Shown here: one piece after another, positions 34,127 through 43,170 of the stretch
How the letters are laid out: each line of letters begins with the position of its first letter
How positions within the stretch are numbered: position 1 is the first letter of the stretch
Assembly: GCF_000429045.1 (NCBI RefSeq)
Contig: NZ_AUBC01000004.1
Coordinates: 242,567 to 306,566 of the forward strand
Length of the DNA stretch: 64,000 nt
DNA from: Salinarimonas rosea DSM 21201
Lineage (GTDB): Bacteria > Pseudomonadota > Alphaproteobacteria > Rhizobiales > Beijerinckiaceae
Direction of reading: 5' to 3'
Notes under the pieces: generated by a model
Seen by the model: the letters and a program-made list of their open reading frames with translations, nothing else
Databases searched by the model: none
Told to the model about the DNA's origin: nothing
Program-made: the position numbers and the translations under genes

Positions 34127-34133
34127 CCGTGGC

Positions 34134-34158
34134 GGAACCCGGCCCGAGAGCCTCCGTT
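34134..34158 (+). promoter_or_regulatory. EcfG-type general stress response promoter
   Basis: GGAAC (34134-34138), exactly 16 bases, then CGTT (34155-34158) matches the consensus recognised by the alphaproteobacterial extracytoplasmic sigma factor EcfG (GGAAC-N16/17-CGTT). It lies 38 bases before the DUF5872-like gene, at a normal distance for its start site and AAAGGAGG ribosome site. Confidence 0.65.
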
Positions 34159-34195
34159 CCGTTCGCCGAGAAAGAACGGCGAAAGGAGGCCCCGC

Positions 34196-34732
34196 ATGTC
34201 CGGGACCGCGAAAAAGACCGACCCGAAGCTCTGGGAAAAGGTGAAGACTGACGTGACCCGGTCGGACAAGGGCGGGCGCCCGGGCCAATGGTCGGCGCGC
34301 AAGGCGCAGATGGCCACGCAGGAATACAAGTCCCGCGGCGGCGGCTACGCGGGGAAGAAGTCCTCCGACAATCACCTGAAGCAGTGGACGGACGAGGAGT
34401 GGGGCACGGAGTCCGGCAGGAAGAGCGAGGACACGGGCGAGCGCTACCTGCCGAAGACGGCGCGGGAGACCCTCTCCGAGGAGGAATACGAGCGGACGAC
34501 GCGCAAGAAGCGCGCCGACACCCGGCGCGGCAAGCAGCATTCCAGCCAGCCGAAGGACGTGGCGAGGAAGACCGCCCGCCACCGCGACACCGGCGGCTCC
34601 TCCCGCGCATCGGCCAGCGGCCGCTCGGGCCGCGAGCCGAGCAAGGCCGAGCTCTACGAGAAGGCGAAGACGCAGGACGTGCCGGGTCGCTCGAAGATGT
34701 CGAAGGCGCAGCTGATGGCGGCCGTGGCCTGA
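34196..34732 (+). CDS. DUF5872-like, basic stress protein with Rho_N-like end
   Basis: A 178-residue, highly charged hydrophilic protein. The N-terminal part (DPKLWEKVKTDVTRSDKGGRPGQWSARKAQMA then EYKSRGGGYAGKK) resembles the DUF5872 family. The middle is rich in K/R/S/T and probably disordered. The C-terminal SKAELYEKAKTQDVPGRSKMSKAQLMAAV resembles the Rho termination factor N-terminal (SAP-like) motif, suggesting nucleic-acid contact. A strong AAAGGAGG and an EcfG-type promoter precede it, so it is likely induced by general stress. Function is unknown; a desiccation- or DNA-protective role would be speculative. Confidence 0.82.
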   Translation: MSGTAKKTDPKLWEKVKTDVTRSDKGGRPGQWSARKAQMATQEYKSRGGGYAGKKSSDNHLKQWTDEEWGTESGRKSEDTGERYLPKTARETLSEEEYERTTRKKRADTRRGKQHSSQPKDVARKTARHRDTGGSSRASASGRSGREPSKAELYEKAKTQDVPGRSKMSKAQLMAAVA

Positions 34733-34811
34733 GGCTTCCCGCCTCCCGGGTCTCCCCCGCGACGTCGACGCCCTTGCGTGCGCCCGCGCGGGGGACTACG
34801 CCATCGGCACG

Positions 34812-35060
34812 ATGAGCGAGATCGACCTCGACCTGCGCGGCCTCAAGTGCCCCCTCCCCGCTCTCAAGACGCGCAAGGCGCTCTCGAAGGCGGCGCCGGG
34901 CGCGCTCCTCGTCGTGACCTGCACGGACCCGATGGCGGTGATCGACATCCCGCATCTCGTGAACGAGACCGGTGACGCGCTCGTCGACCGCGAGACCCGG
35001 CCGGTCGAGGGCGGGGCCGAGGTGCTCGTCTTCCGCATCCGCAAGGCCGGCGCCCCATGA
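34812..35060 (+). CDS. TusA/SirA-like sulfurtransferase family protein
   Basis: An 82-residue TusA-family protein with the signature LDLRGLKCPLPALKTRKAL, containing Cys13 in the CPxP motif that carries persulfide. Members pass sulfur to tRNA thiolation, molybdenum cofactor or other pathways; this short form is not clearly the canonical TusA of the mnm5s2U pathway. It overlaps by ATGA with a DUF2478 gene, a family often found with molybdate or molybdopterin genes, which hints at sulfur supply for Moco (inference). Confidence 0.87.
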   Translation: MSEIDLDLRGLKCPLPALKTRKALSKAAPGALLVVTCTDPMAVIDIPHLVNETGDALVDRETRPVEGGAEVLVFRIRKAGAP

Positions 35061-35590
35061 GCACCGACGCGCCTCGCATCGCCGCTATCGTCTACACGCC
35101 CGAGGAGCCGGTCTCGGCACTCGTCTCGGATTTCGCTGCGCGGCTTCGCGCCCGCGGGCACCGGGTCGCGGGCCTGGTCGAAGCGGAGCTCGAGGCCGAT
35201 GCCTGCATGCGCGGCGACATGGCGCTGCGCGACCTCTCGAGCGGCGACGTCGTCTCGATCTGCCAGGATCTCGGGCCCGGCGCCAGGGGCTGCCGCGTCG
35301 ACCCGCGCGGGCTCGCGGCCGCCGGCGCGCGGCTCGCGGCGGCGCTCGCCGATGCGCCCGATTGCGTGATCGTCAACAAGTTCGGCAAGCTCGAAGCGGA
35401 AGGCGCCGGGCTCGCCGCCGAGATCGGCGCCTGTGTCGCCGCCGGGATCCCCCTCGTCGTCGGCGTCCCGCAGCGGTTCCGTGCGGCCTGGGACGCGTTC
35501 GCGGGCGGGCTCGACACGCCGCTTTCCTGCGAGGATGCCGCGCTGGAGGCGTGGTGGCTCTCGGTCTCGTCCGAGACAGCAGCGGGATAG
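35057..35590 (+). CDS. DUF2478 domain protein
   Basis: A 177-residue protein with the DUF2478 pattern: AAIVYTPEEPVSALVSDFAARLRARGHRVAGL at the start (P-loop-like fold without a clear Walker A), SICQDLGPGARGCRVDPRGLA in the middle, and the conserved CVIVNKFGKLEAEGAGL near 108-124. Members occur beside molybdate transport genes. It is translationally coupled to the TusA-like gene. The biochemical role is not established. Confidence 0.82.
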   Translation: MSTDAPRIAAIVYTPEEPVSALVSDFAARLRARGHRVAGLVEAELEADACMRGDMALRDLSSGDVVSICQDLGPGARGCRVDPRGLAAAGARLAAALADAPDCVIVNKFGKLEAEGAGLAAEIGACVAAGIPLVVGVPQRFRAAWDAFAGGLDTPLSCEDAALEAWWLSVSSETAAG

Positions 35591-35598
35591 GACGCGGG

Positions 35599-36279
35599 TC
35601 ACTCCTCGCGCGGTGGTGACGGCGCGCGCTTCTCGGGCTCGAGCAGCGTCGGGATGTTGGACAGGAAGCGCTGGAACGCCGGCTCGCGGGTCGCGGCGAG
35701 GATCGTGCGCAGGCGCCCGATCGGGTCCGCATCGTCGTCCGCGCGCAGGTCGACCGGCGGGCGCTCGGCGGAGACGATGCGCAGCGCCGCCGAGCGGTCC
35801 CCGCGCACGTCGCCCCCGGCCGCGGCCCCGGCGGCGAGCGCCGCGAGCAGCCGATCGGCGAAATCGCCGCGCGCCGCGCGGAAGGCGGCGGCGACCCGCT
35901 CCGGCAGATCCGCGCCCGCGACCCAGTTCGCCGCCACGACGAGGCCCGGCTCCTCGTGCGTGCCGCGGGCCGGGAGGTTGTCCGCGCCGGTGAAGGCGGC
36001 ACACGCCCCCCGGATGTCGAGGACCGCGAGCTGGCGCGCCTCGCGGCCTTCGTCGTCCGCGACGAGCCCGGCGACGACCTCCCGCGGCGTCTCGCCGAGC
36101 ACGAGGCGCCGGAGCGCGGATGCGCCCCAGAGCGTGGAAGTGCTCAGGCCCTGCGTCGCCACGATCCCGACCGCGGGCTCCGCATGGAGCACGAACCCGC
36201 CGACGACGGGCGTGCCGGTGGCGACCGCGCCGCCCAGGTCGCCGGTCTGCGGATCGCGGACGAGGATCGCGTAGGTCAT
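35599..36279 (-). CDS. DUF1028 domain protein
   Basis: A 226-residue DUF1028 protein: MTYAILVRDPQTGDLGGAVATGTPVVGG, then VGIVATQGLST and LVVAANWVAGADLPERVAAAF. The family adopts an Ntn-hydrolase-like fold and commonly neighbours peptide ABC transporter genes, as here, so a peptidase or amidohydrolase role is often proposed but unproven. GGGAGG precedes the ATG at 36279. It is divergent from the ABC operon across a nested palindrome that may serve both directions. Confidence 0.85.
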   Translation of the reverse strand: MTYAILVRDPQTGDLGGAVATGTPVVGGFVLHAEPAVGIVATQGLSTSTLWGASALRRLVLGETPREVVAGLVADDEGREARQLAVLDIRGACAAFTGADNLPARGTHEEPGLVVAANWVAGADLPERVAAAFRAARGDFADRLLAALAAGAAAGGDVRGDRSAALRIVSAERPPVDLRADDDADPIGRLRTILAATREPAFQRFLSNIPTLLEPEKRAPSPPREE

Positions 36280-36340
36280 GCGGCCGGCCTCCCTTCGATC
36301 GCCTCCCCGGCGGTGCCCGCGAGACGATCATGATGCATGC

Positions 36341-36380
36341 TTGATCGGGGGGAATTTATCAGCATAAATTCATCGATCAA
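36341..36380. promoter_or_regulatory. Nested palindrome with overlapping divergent promoters
   Basis: An inner perfect palindrome GAATTTAT-CAGC-ATAAATTC (36352-36371) lies within an outer inverted repeat TTGATCG (36341-36347) and CGATCAA (36374-36380). The same bases form a rightward promoter, TTGATC and TAAATT spaced 18, and a leftward promoter, TTGATC and TAAATT spaced 16. One regulator bound here could control both the ABC operon and DUF1028; the GntR encoded at the operon end is the obvious candidate. Confidence 0.6.
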
Positions 36381-36470
36381 TGCGCGCGCCCGGCAATCCC
36401 GGGACGCGGCGCGCCGTCGGGGGACGTCACACGGCCGGAGCGAGGCCGCATTCGAAAGGGAACGACGACC

Positions 36471-38048
36471 ATGCATCTTCGCCGCACGGGCCTTCTCGCG
36501 AGCGCGGCCATCGCCGCGACCCTCATCCTGGCGCCCGCCGCGCCGCCGGCTCTGGCGCAGACGCCGCCCGGCGTCCTCGCCGTCGGCCAGATCGCCGAGC
36601 CCAAGTCGCTCGACCCCGCCGCCGTCACCGCCGCCAACGACTTCCGCATCGTCGTGAACCTGTACGACGGCCTCGTGCGCTACGCCGACGGCTCGTTCGA
36701 GATCGAGCCGGCGCTGGCCGAGAGCTGGGACGTGTCCGAGGACGGCACGGTCTACGCCTTCACCCTGCGCGAGGGCGTGACCTTCCACGACGGCACGGCG
36801 CTCGATGCGGAAGCGGTGGTGTTCAACTTCGAGCGCATGCTCGACGAGGAGCACCCCTACCACGACACCGGCCCGTTCCCGCTGTCGTTCTTCTTCTCGG
36901 CGATCGACACGGTCGAGGCGGTGGACGACCGCACGGTGCGCTTCACCCTGAACGAGCCCTACGCCCCCTTCCTCTCGAACCTCGCCTACCCCACCGGGCT
37001 CATCGTCTCGCCCGCGGCGGTGGCCGAGCACGGCGCCGATTTCGGCCGCAATCCCTCCGGCACCGGTCCGTTCGAGTTCGAGAGCTGGGACGCCAACACC
37101 GCCGTGGTCGTGACCCGCAACGAGGACTACTGGGACGGCGCGCCTCCGCTCGAGGCGGTGATCTTCCGGCCCATCACCGACGCCAACACCCGTGTCGCCG
37201 AGATGCTGTCGGGCGGCATCGACGTGATGGTGGAGGTGCCCCCCGATTCCGTCGCGCGCTTTTCCGAAAGCGACGACTACGTGCTCTACGAGCAGGCCGG
37301 GCCGCACGTCTGGTTCATGATCCTCAACGCCAAGGAGCCGCCCTTCGACGACGTGCGGGTGCGCCAGGCGGCGAACTACGCGATCGACAAGCAGGCGCTC
37401 GTCGAGAACGTGCTGCAGGGCACCGCCGAGATCGCGTCCGGCCCGATCCCGCCCGCCTTCGCCTGGGCCTACAACGAGGAGCTCGAGCCCTATCCGCACG
37501 ATCCCGAGCGGGCCCGCCAGCTCATCGAGGAGGCCGGCGCGACCGGAGCGACGGTGACGATGTTCGTCACCGAGGGCGGCTCCGGCATGCTCGACCCCGT
37601 GCCGATGGGCACGGCGATCCAGGCCGATCTCGAGGCGGTGGGGCTCGACGTCGAGATCGAGACCTACGAGTGGAACACCTTCCTCGCCCAGGTGAACCCG
37701 GGCCTCGAGGGCAAGGCCGACATGGCGCAGATGGCCTGGATGACGAACGATCCCGACACCCTGCCCTACCTCGCTCTGCGCAGCGAGGCGTGGCCTGAGG
37801 AGGGCGGCTTCAACTCGGGCTACTATTCCAACCCCGAGGTCGACCGCCTGCTCCAGGAGGCGCGCACCGCCACCGACCAGGAGGAGCGCGCGCGCCTCTA
37901 CAAGGAGATGCAGGAGATCGTCCAGGAGGACGCGCCCTGGATCTTCGTCGCGAACTGGAAGCAGAACGCCGTGACGACGGCGGCGGTGGACGACTTCGCG
38001 CTGCAGCCGTCCTTCTTCCTGCTGCTGCACGACGTGACCAAGGAGTGA
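36471..38048 (+). CDS. ABC transporter substrate-binding protein (peptide/opine/nickel class)
   Basis: A 525-residue periplasmic binding protein of the SBP_bac_5 (DppA/OppA) family with a Sec signal peptide ending ALA-Q near residue 29. Family landmarks include LYDGLVRYADGSFEIEPALAESW, FTLREGVTFHDGTALDAEAVVFNFERML and GTGPFEFESWDA. Ligand is likely a short peptide, but the family is broad. It is the first gene of the transporter operon; AAGGGAACG precedes the start. A 371-bp gap containing a mosaic repeat separates it from the permease genes. Confidence 0.92.
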   Translation: MHLRRTGLLASAAIAATLILAPAAPPALAQTPPGVLAVGQIAEPKSLDPAAVTAANDFRIVVNLYDGLVRYADGSFEIEPALAESWDVSEDGTVYAFTLREGVTFHDGTALDAEAVVFNFERMLDEEHPYHDTGPFPLSFFFSAIDTVEAVDDRTVRFTLNEPYAPFLSNLAYPTGLIVSPAAVAEHGADFGRNPSGTGPFEFESWDANTAVVVTRNEDYWDGAPPLEAVIFRPITDANTRVAEMLSGGIDVMVEVPPDSVARFSESDDYVLYEQAGPHVWFMILNAKEPPFDDVRVRQAANYAIDKQALVENVLQGTAEIASGPIPPAFAWAYNEELEPYPHDPERARQLIEEAGATGATVTMFVTEGGSGMLDPVPMGTAIQADLEAVGLDVEIETYEWNTFLAQVNPGLEGKADMAQMAWMTNDPDTLPYLALRSEAWPEEGGFNSGYYSNPEVDRLLQEARTATDQEERARLYKEMQEIVQEDAPWIFVANWKQNAVTTAAVDDFALQPSFFLLLHDVTKE

Positions 38049-38117
38049 GGCCGGGGCGGCGGGTCGGGGCGAGCCGTTCGGGCGGGCGGGCCGAGCTGCA
38101 ACGCCGATGCCGGCGTT

Positions 38118-38315
38118 CTCCTTCCCTGTAGGGGAAGGTGTCGCCGGCGAAGCCGGTGACAGATGGGGCGCGGCGCGCGAGCGACGCGTTCCGCGAAGCG
38201 GAAGCCGACGTGTCCGTCGCCACCGGTGCCCTTCGGCTACGCCGAACGCGCGTGCCGCGCGCCCCATCCGTCTCGGCGCTGCGCGCCGATCCACCTTCCC
38301 CTACCGGGAAGGACG
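38118..38315. repeat. Palindromic mosaic repeat, copy 1
   Basis: A 198-bp element bounded by hairpins CCTTCCC-TGTAG-GGGAAGG (38120-38138) and CCTTCCC-CTACC-GGGAAGG (38294-38312). Inside, an arm containing GACGCGTTCCGCGAAGCGGA (38182-38201) and GGGGCGCGGCGCGC pairs imperfectly with a right arm containing TACGCCGAACGCG and GCGCGCCCCATCCGTCT. It lies inside the ABC operon between the binding protein and permease genes, where it could stabilise or attenuate the message. Related copies are at 55981 and 61288. Confidence 0.85.
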
Positions 38316-38419
38316 AGGGTCGCCCGCCCGCCGTGCACGTGTGATCCGACCGATGTCCTCGAGGACGGGGAGCATCGGTCGGCGGCCGCCATCGGCGGCG
38401 AAGCTGGAGGACCGCGCGG

Positions 38420-39367
38420 ATGCACCTCTACATCGCAAAGCGGGTCGCCGCCCTGGTGCCGATCCTGTTCGGGCTCACCCTCATCGTCTTCTTCATCATG
38501 GCGCTGATCCCGGGCGACCCGGCGCTCGCCATACTCGGCGCCTACGCGACGCCCGACAACGTGGCGCGGCTCAACGCCCAGCTCGGCCTCGACCAGCCGC
38601 TGCCGGTGCAGTACGTCACCTGGCTGACGAACCTCCTGCAGGGCGATCTCGGCCGCTCCTACTCGCTCAACCGCCCCGTCCTCGACGAGGTGCTGGAGCG
38701 CTTCTCGGCCACCGCGATCCTCGCCGGCGCGGCGCTCGTCCTGTGCACGATCTTCGGCCTCCTAGCCGGCATCGTCTCCGCGGTGCGGCAGTACGGGCTC
38801 GCCGACAAGGCGGTGACGCTCGCGGTGCTCGTCGGCATCTCGATGCCCTCGTTCTGGCTGGGGCTGCTGCTCATCCTCCTCTTCGCGGTCGAGCTGCGCT
38901 GGCTGCCGGCGTCGGGCATGTATGCGATCTACGGCGGCGGCGACCTGCCCGACCTCCTGCGCCACCTGATCCTGCCCGCCGTGACGCTGGCGGCGGTCGC
39001 GACCGGGGTCGTCGCGCGCCTCACGCGCTCGGCGATGCTCGAGGTCCTGCGCCAGGACTACATCCGCACCGCGCGCGCCAAGGGCCTGCCCGAACGGCGC
39101 GTGATCTACGTCCACGCCTTCAAGGCGGCTCTCGTCTCGATCATCCCCGTCATCGGCATCCAGGCGGGCTTCGTGCTCGGCGGCGCGGTCTACATCGAGA
39201 CCGTGTTCCAGTGGCCGGGCATCGGGCGCATGCTGGTGCAGGCGATCTCCACGCGCGACATCCTGCTCGTGCAGGGCGGGGTGCTGGTGGTGGCGGCGAG
39301 CTACGTGCTGATCAATCTCCTCGTCGACGTGCTCCAGAGTCTCGTCGACCCGCGGGTGAAGACATGA
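38420..39367 (+). CDS. ABC transporter permease (DppB/OppB type)
   Basis: A 315-residue inner membrane permease with six helices. It starts with MHLYIAKRVAALVPILFGLTLIVFFIMALIPGDPA (in part), typical of DppB/GsiC, and carries the EAA-loop region YIRTARAKGLPERRVIYVHAFKAA that contacts the ATPase. GGAGG lies at 38407. Its stop overlaps the start of the permease-ATPase fusion (ATGA). Confidence 0.95.
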   Translation: MHLYIAKRVAALVPILFGLTLIVFFIMALIPGDPALAILGAYATPDNVARLNAQLGLDQPLPVQYVTWLTNLLQGDLGRSYSLNRPVLDEVLERFSATAILAGAALVLCTIFGLLAGIVSAVRQYGLADKAVTLAVLVGISMPSFWLGLLLILLFAVELRWLPASGMYAIYGGGDLPDLLRHLILPAVTLAAVATGVVARLTRSAMLEVLRQDYIRTARAKGLPERRVIYVHAFKAALVSIIPVIGIQAGFVLGGAVYIETVFQWPGIGRMLVQAISTRDILLVQGGVLVVAASYVLINLLVDVLQSLVDPRVKT

Positions 39368-41348
39368 AGCCGGCCGCAGCCCCCGCCCCCGTCGAGGCCC
39401 CCGTCGACGCCCTCGATGCGCCGCCCCGCAAGCGCGAGCGCCGCTCCTTCCTGCGGCTCCTCCTGCGCAACCGCCTGGCGGGCGTGGGCCTCGTGGTGCT
39501 GAGCGCCATCGTCGCCGTCGCGATCCTCGCGCCGATCCTTCCGCTCGCGGACCCGAACGCCACGGCGCCGGCGAACCGCCTGCTGCCGCCGCTCACCCCC
39601 GGGCACCTGCTCGGCACCGACGAGCTCGGCCGCGACCTGCTCTCGCGGCTCGTCTGGGGCACGCGCCTGTCGCTCTCGATGGGCGTCGCGGCGACGCTGG
39701 TGGCGGCCCTCGTCGGCTCGACGATCGGCCTCGTCGCCGGCTACGCGGGCGGCAGGCTCGACAACGCCCTGATGCGCTCGATCGACATGCTGATGGCGTT
39801 TCCCTACATCCTGCTCGCGCTCGCCATCGTCGCCGTGCTCGGGCCGGGGCTGCTCAACGCGCTCTACGCGGTCGCGGTGGTCAACATCCCCTTCTTCGCC
39901 CGCAACATCCGCGGCGTCACGGTGGGCCTCGCGCACAAGGATTTCGTCGAGTCGGCGCGGCTGGCGGGCATGGGGCACGGGCGCATCCTCGTCTCCGAGA
40001 TCCTGCCCAACGTCATGCCGGTGATCGTGATCACCATGTCGACCACCGTCGGCTGGATGATCCTCGAGACGGCGGGCCTCTCCTTCCTGGGGCTCGGCTC
40101 GCAGCCGCCGCAGGCGGATCTCGGCTCGATCCTCGGCGAGGGGCGCAAGGTGATGCTCACCGCACCGCACGTCACCACGATCGCGGGCGTCACCATCTTC
40201 CTCGTCGTGATGAGCATCAACCTGGTCGGCGACGGCGTGCGCGATGCGCTCGACCCGCGCCTCTCCGCCGGCGCGCTCGCCCGCCCATCGGCGGTGACTC
40301 GGATCGCCCGCCCGAAGAGCGAGGGCGCGGACGCGGCGGCGGCGCCCACGGGGGACCACGCGCTCGCCGTGCGCCGGCTCTCGACCCGCTTCGAGATCGG
40401 GGCGCGCGTCCTGCGCGCCGTCGAGGACGTCTCCTTCACGATCCGCCGCGGCGAATGCCTCGGACTCGTCGGCGAATCCGGCTCGGGCAAGTCCGTCACC
40501 GCGCTCTCGCTGCTCGGCCTCGTCCCCTCCCCGCCCGGCGTGATCCGCTCGGGCCGGGTCTGGCGCGCGGGCGAGGACGTACTGTCGCTCCCGCGCGAGA
40601 AGCTCAGGGCGCTGCGCGGCGGGCGCGTCTCCTACATCTTCCAGGACCCGCTCGGCACGCTCCACCCGCTCTTCTCGGTCGGCGACCAGCTCGTGGAGGC
40701 GATCCGCGCCCACCGTCCGGCGTCCCACGCCGAAGCGTGGACGCAGGCCGTCGCTCTCCTGGAGCGCGTGCGCATTCCCGCCGCCGCGGATCGCGCCGAG
40801 GCGCTGCCGCACGAGCTCTCCGGCGGCATGCGCCAGCGCGTCGCCATCGCCATGGCGCTCGCCAACGAGCCGGACCTGATCATCGCCGACGAGCCGACGA
40901 CGGCGCTCGACGTCACCGTCCAGGCGCAGATCCTCGCGCTCCTCGACGAGCTGCGGCGCGAGCACGGCCTCGCCCTCCTCTTCATCACCCACGATTTCGG
41001 CGTCGTCTCGCAGCTCTGCGACCGCGTCGCGGTGATGTATGCCGGCCGCATCGTCGAGGAGGGCCCCACCGCCGAGGTGCTGGCCGCGCCCGCGCATCCC
41101 TACACGCGCCGGCTGATCGCCTGCGTGCCGATCCTCGGCTCCGGCAGGCGCGCGCTCGACGCGATCCCCGGCCTGCCGCCTGCGGTCGACGCGCTGCCCG
41201 ACGGCTGCGCCTTCGCGCCGCGCTGCCCGCGCGCGACGGGCGCTTGCCGCGAGGGCGAGATCCCGCCGATCTCCGTCGCCGACGGGCGCGCCGCACGCTG
41301 CCTCTACGCCGGCGAGGTGATGCGCGAGGCCCGCGAGGGGAGCGCGGC

Positions 41349-41352
<4 letters not shown>
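39364..41352 (+). CDS. Fused ABC permease (DppC type) and ATP-binding protein (DppD type)
   Basis: A 662-residue fusion. Residues about 1-305 form a DppC-like permease: six helices, HLLGTDELGRDLLSRLVWGTR, and EAA loop FVESARLAGMGHGRILVSEILPN. Residues about 330-655 form an ABC ATPase with Walker A GESGSGKS, Q-loop FQDP, signature LSGGMRQRV, Walker B IADEPTTALD and the oligopeptide C-terminal cysteine region with CAFAPRCPRATGAC. The frame is unbroken across the 25-residue linker, so it is a genuine fusion rather than a sequencing error as far as can be seen. It overlaps genes on both sides. Confidence 0.93.
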
Positions 41353-42360
<1,008 letters not shown>

Positions 42361-42374
<14 letters not shown>

Positions 42375-43170
42375 CGAGACGCTCGCCCCCCCGCCGGCGC
42401 GCCCGCGCGGCCGCACCGCCGCCGTCGCCGAGACGATCAAGGGCTGGATCCACGAGCGCGGGCTCGAGCCCGGCGATCGCCTGCCGCAGGAACGCGAGCT
42501 GATCGCGCTCTTCCGCGTCAGCCGCGGCACCATGCGCGAGGCGCTCAAGCTGCTCGAGGCACAGGGGCTGCTGCGCATCCGCACCGGCCCCTCCGGCGGC
42601 GCGCAGGTGGCGGAGCCGTCGGTCGAGCACGCCTCGGAGCTGCTCGGCAACTACTTCTTCTTCAAGGATCTCACCGTCCGCGACATCTACGCGATCCGCA
42701 GGCGGCTGGAGCCCGATCTCGCCGCGAGCGTCGCCGCGATCGCCACCGACGCCGACGTGCGTCGCCTGCTCGCGGCCATGACGCCCTACGAGGGCCCCGC
42801 CTTCGGGGCGCAGGAGGAGCGACGGCAGTGGATCGCCGAGCTCGAGTTCCACGACGTGCTCGTCTCGATGGCGCCGAACCCGCTGCTCGCCTTCACCTGC
42901 GGCTTCGCGATCCGGCTGCTCAAGGAGCTCGCGGTCTGCCGCACGATCTACGAGCGCCCCTCCCCGGAGCTGCGCCAGCGCGGGCGTCTCTACCAGCTCG
43001 AGCTGATCGACGCCCTGCGCAGCCGCGATCGCGACGCCGCGCGGGCGGTCATGGAGGCGCACATGCGCTTCGCGGAGGGCGTGATGGAGGCCGAGGAGGC
43101 GGTCGTGCGCCGCGCCTTCCTGCGCGCGCGCCGAGGCAGCGGCGGCGGCGCGCCCTCACGCGCTCCCTGA
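42361..43170 (+). CDS. GntR family transcriptional regulator (FadR/FCD subfamily)
   Basis: A 269-residue regulator. The winged helix is at about 20-90 (VAETIKGWIHERGLEPGDRLPQERELIALFRVSRGTMREALKLLEAQGL in part), and the FCD ligand domain at about 105-255 has DIYAIRRRLEPDLAASVA and late histidines (VMEAHMRF) consistent with metal and small-acid binding. As last gene of the peptide transporter operon it probably controls that operon; the palindrome at 36341-36380 is a candidate site. Confidence 0.92.

Noticed and set aside
33934..34130. Terminator upstream of argC as the end of another leftward gene
   Set aside because: No leftward gene exists between 34004 and the next gene at 34196, which runs rightward; the hairpin must lie in the argC leader.
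34035..34955. 306-codon minus-strand frame ending in the leader peptide
   Set aside because: It runs antisense through the DUF5872-like and TusA-like genes, which have good ribosome sites and family motifs; only its last 18 codons are considered, as a separate short frame.
38118..38315. Mosaic repeat as a CRISPR array or insertion sequence
   Set aside because: There are no regularly spaced short repeats with unique spacers and no transposase frame; the element is a non-coding palindrome.
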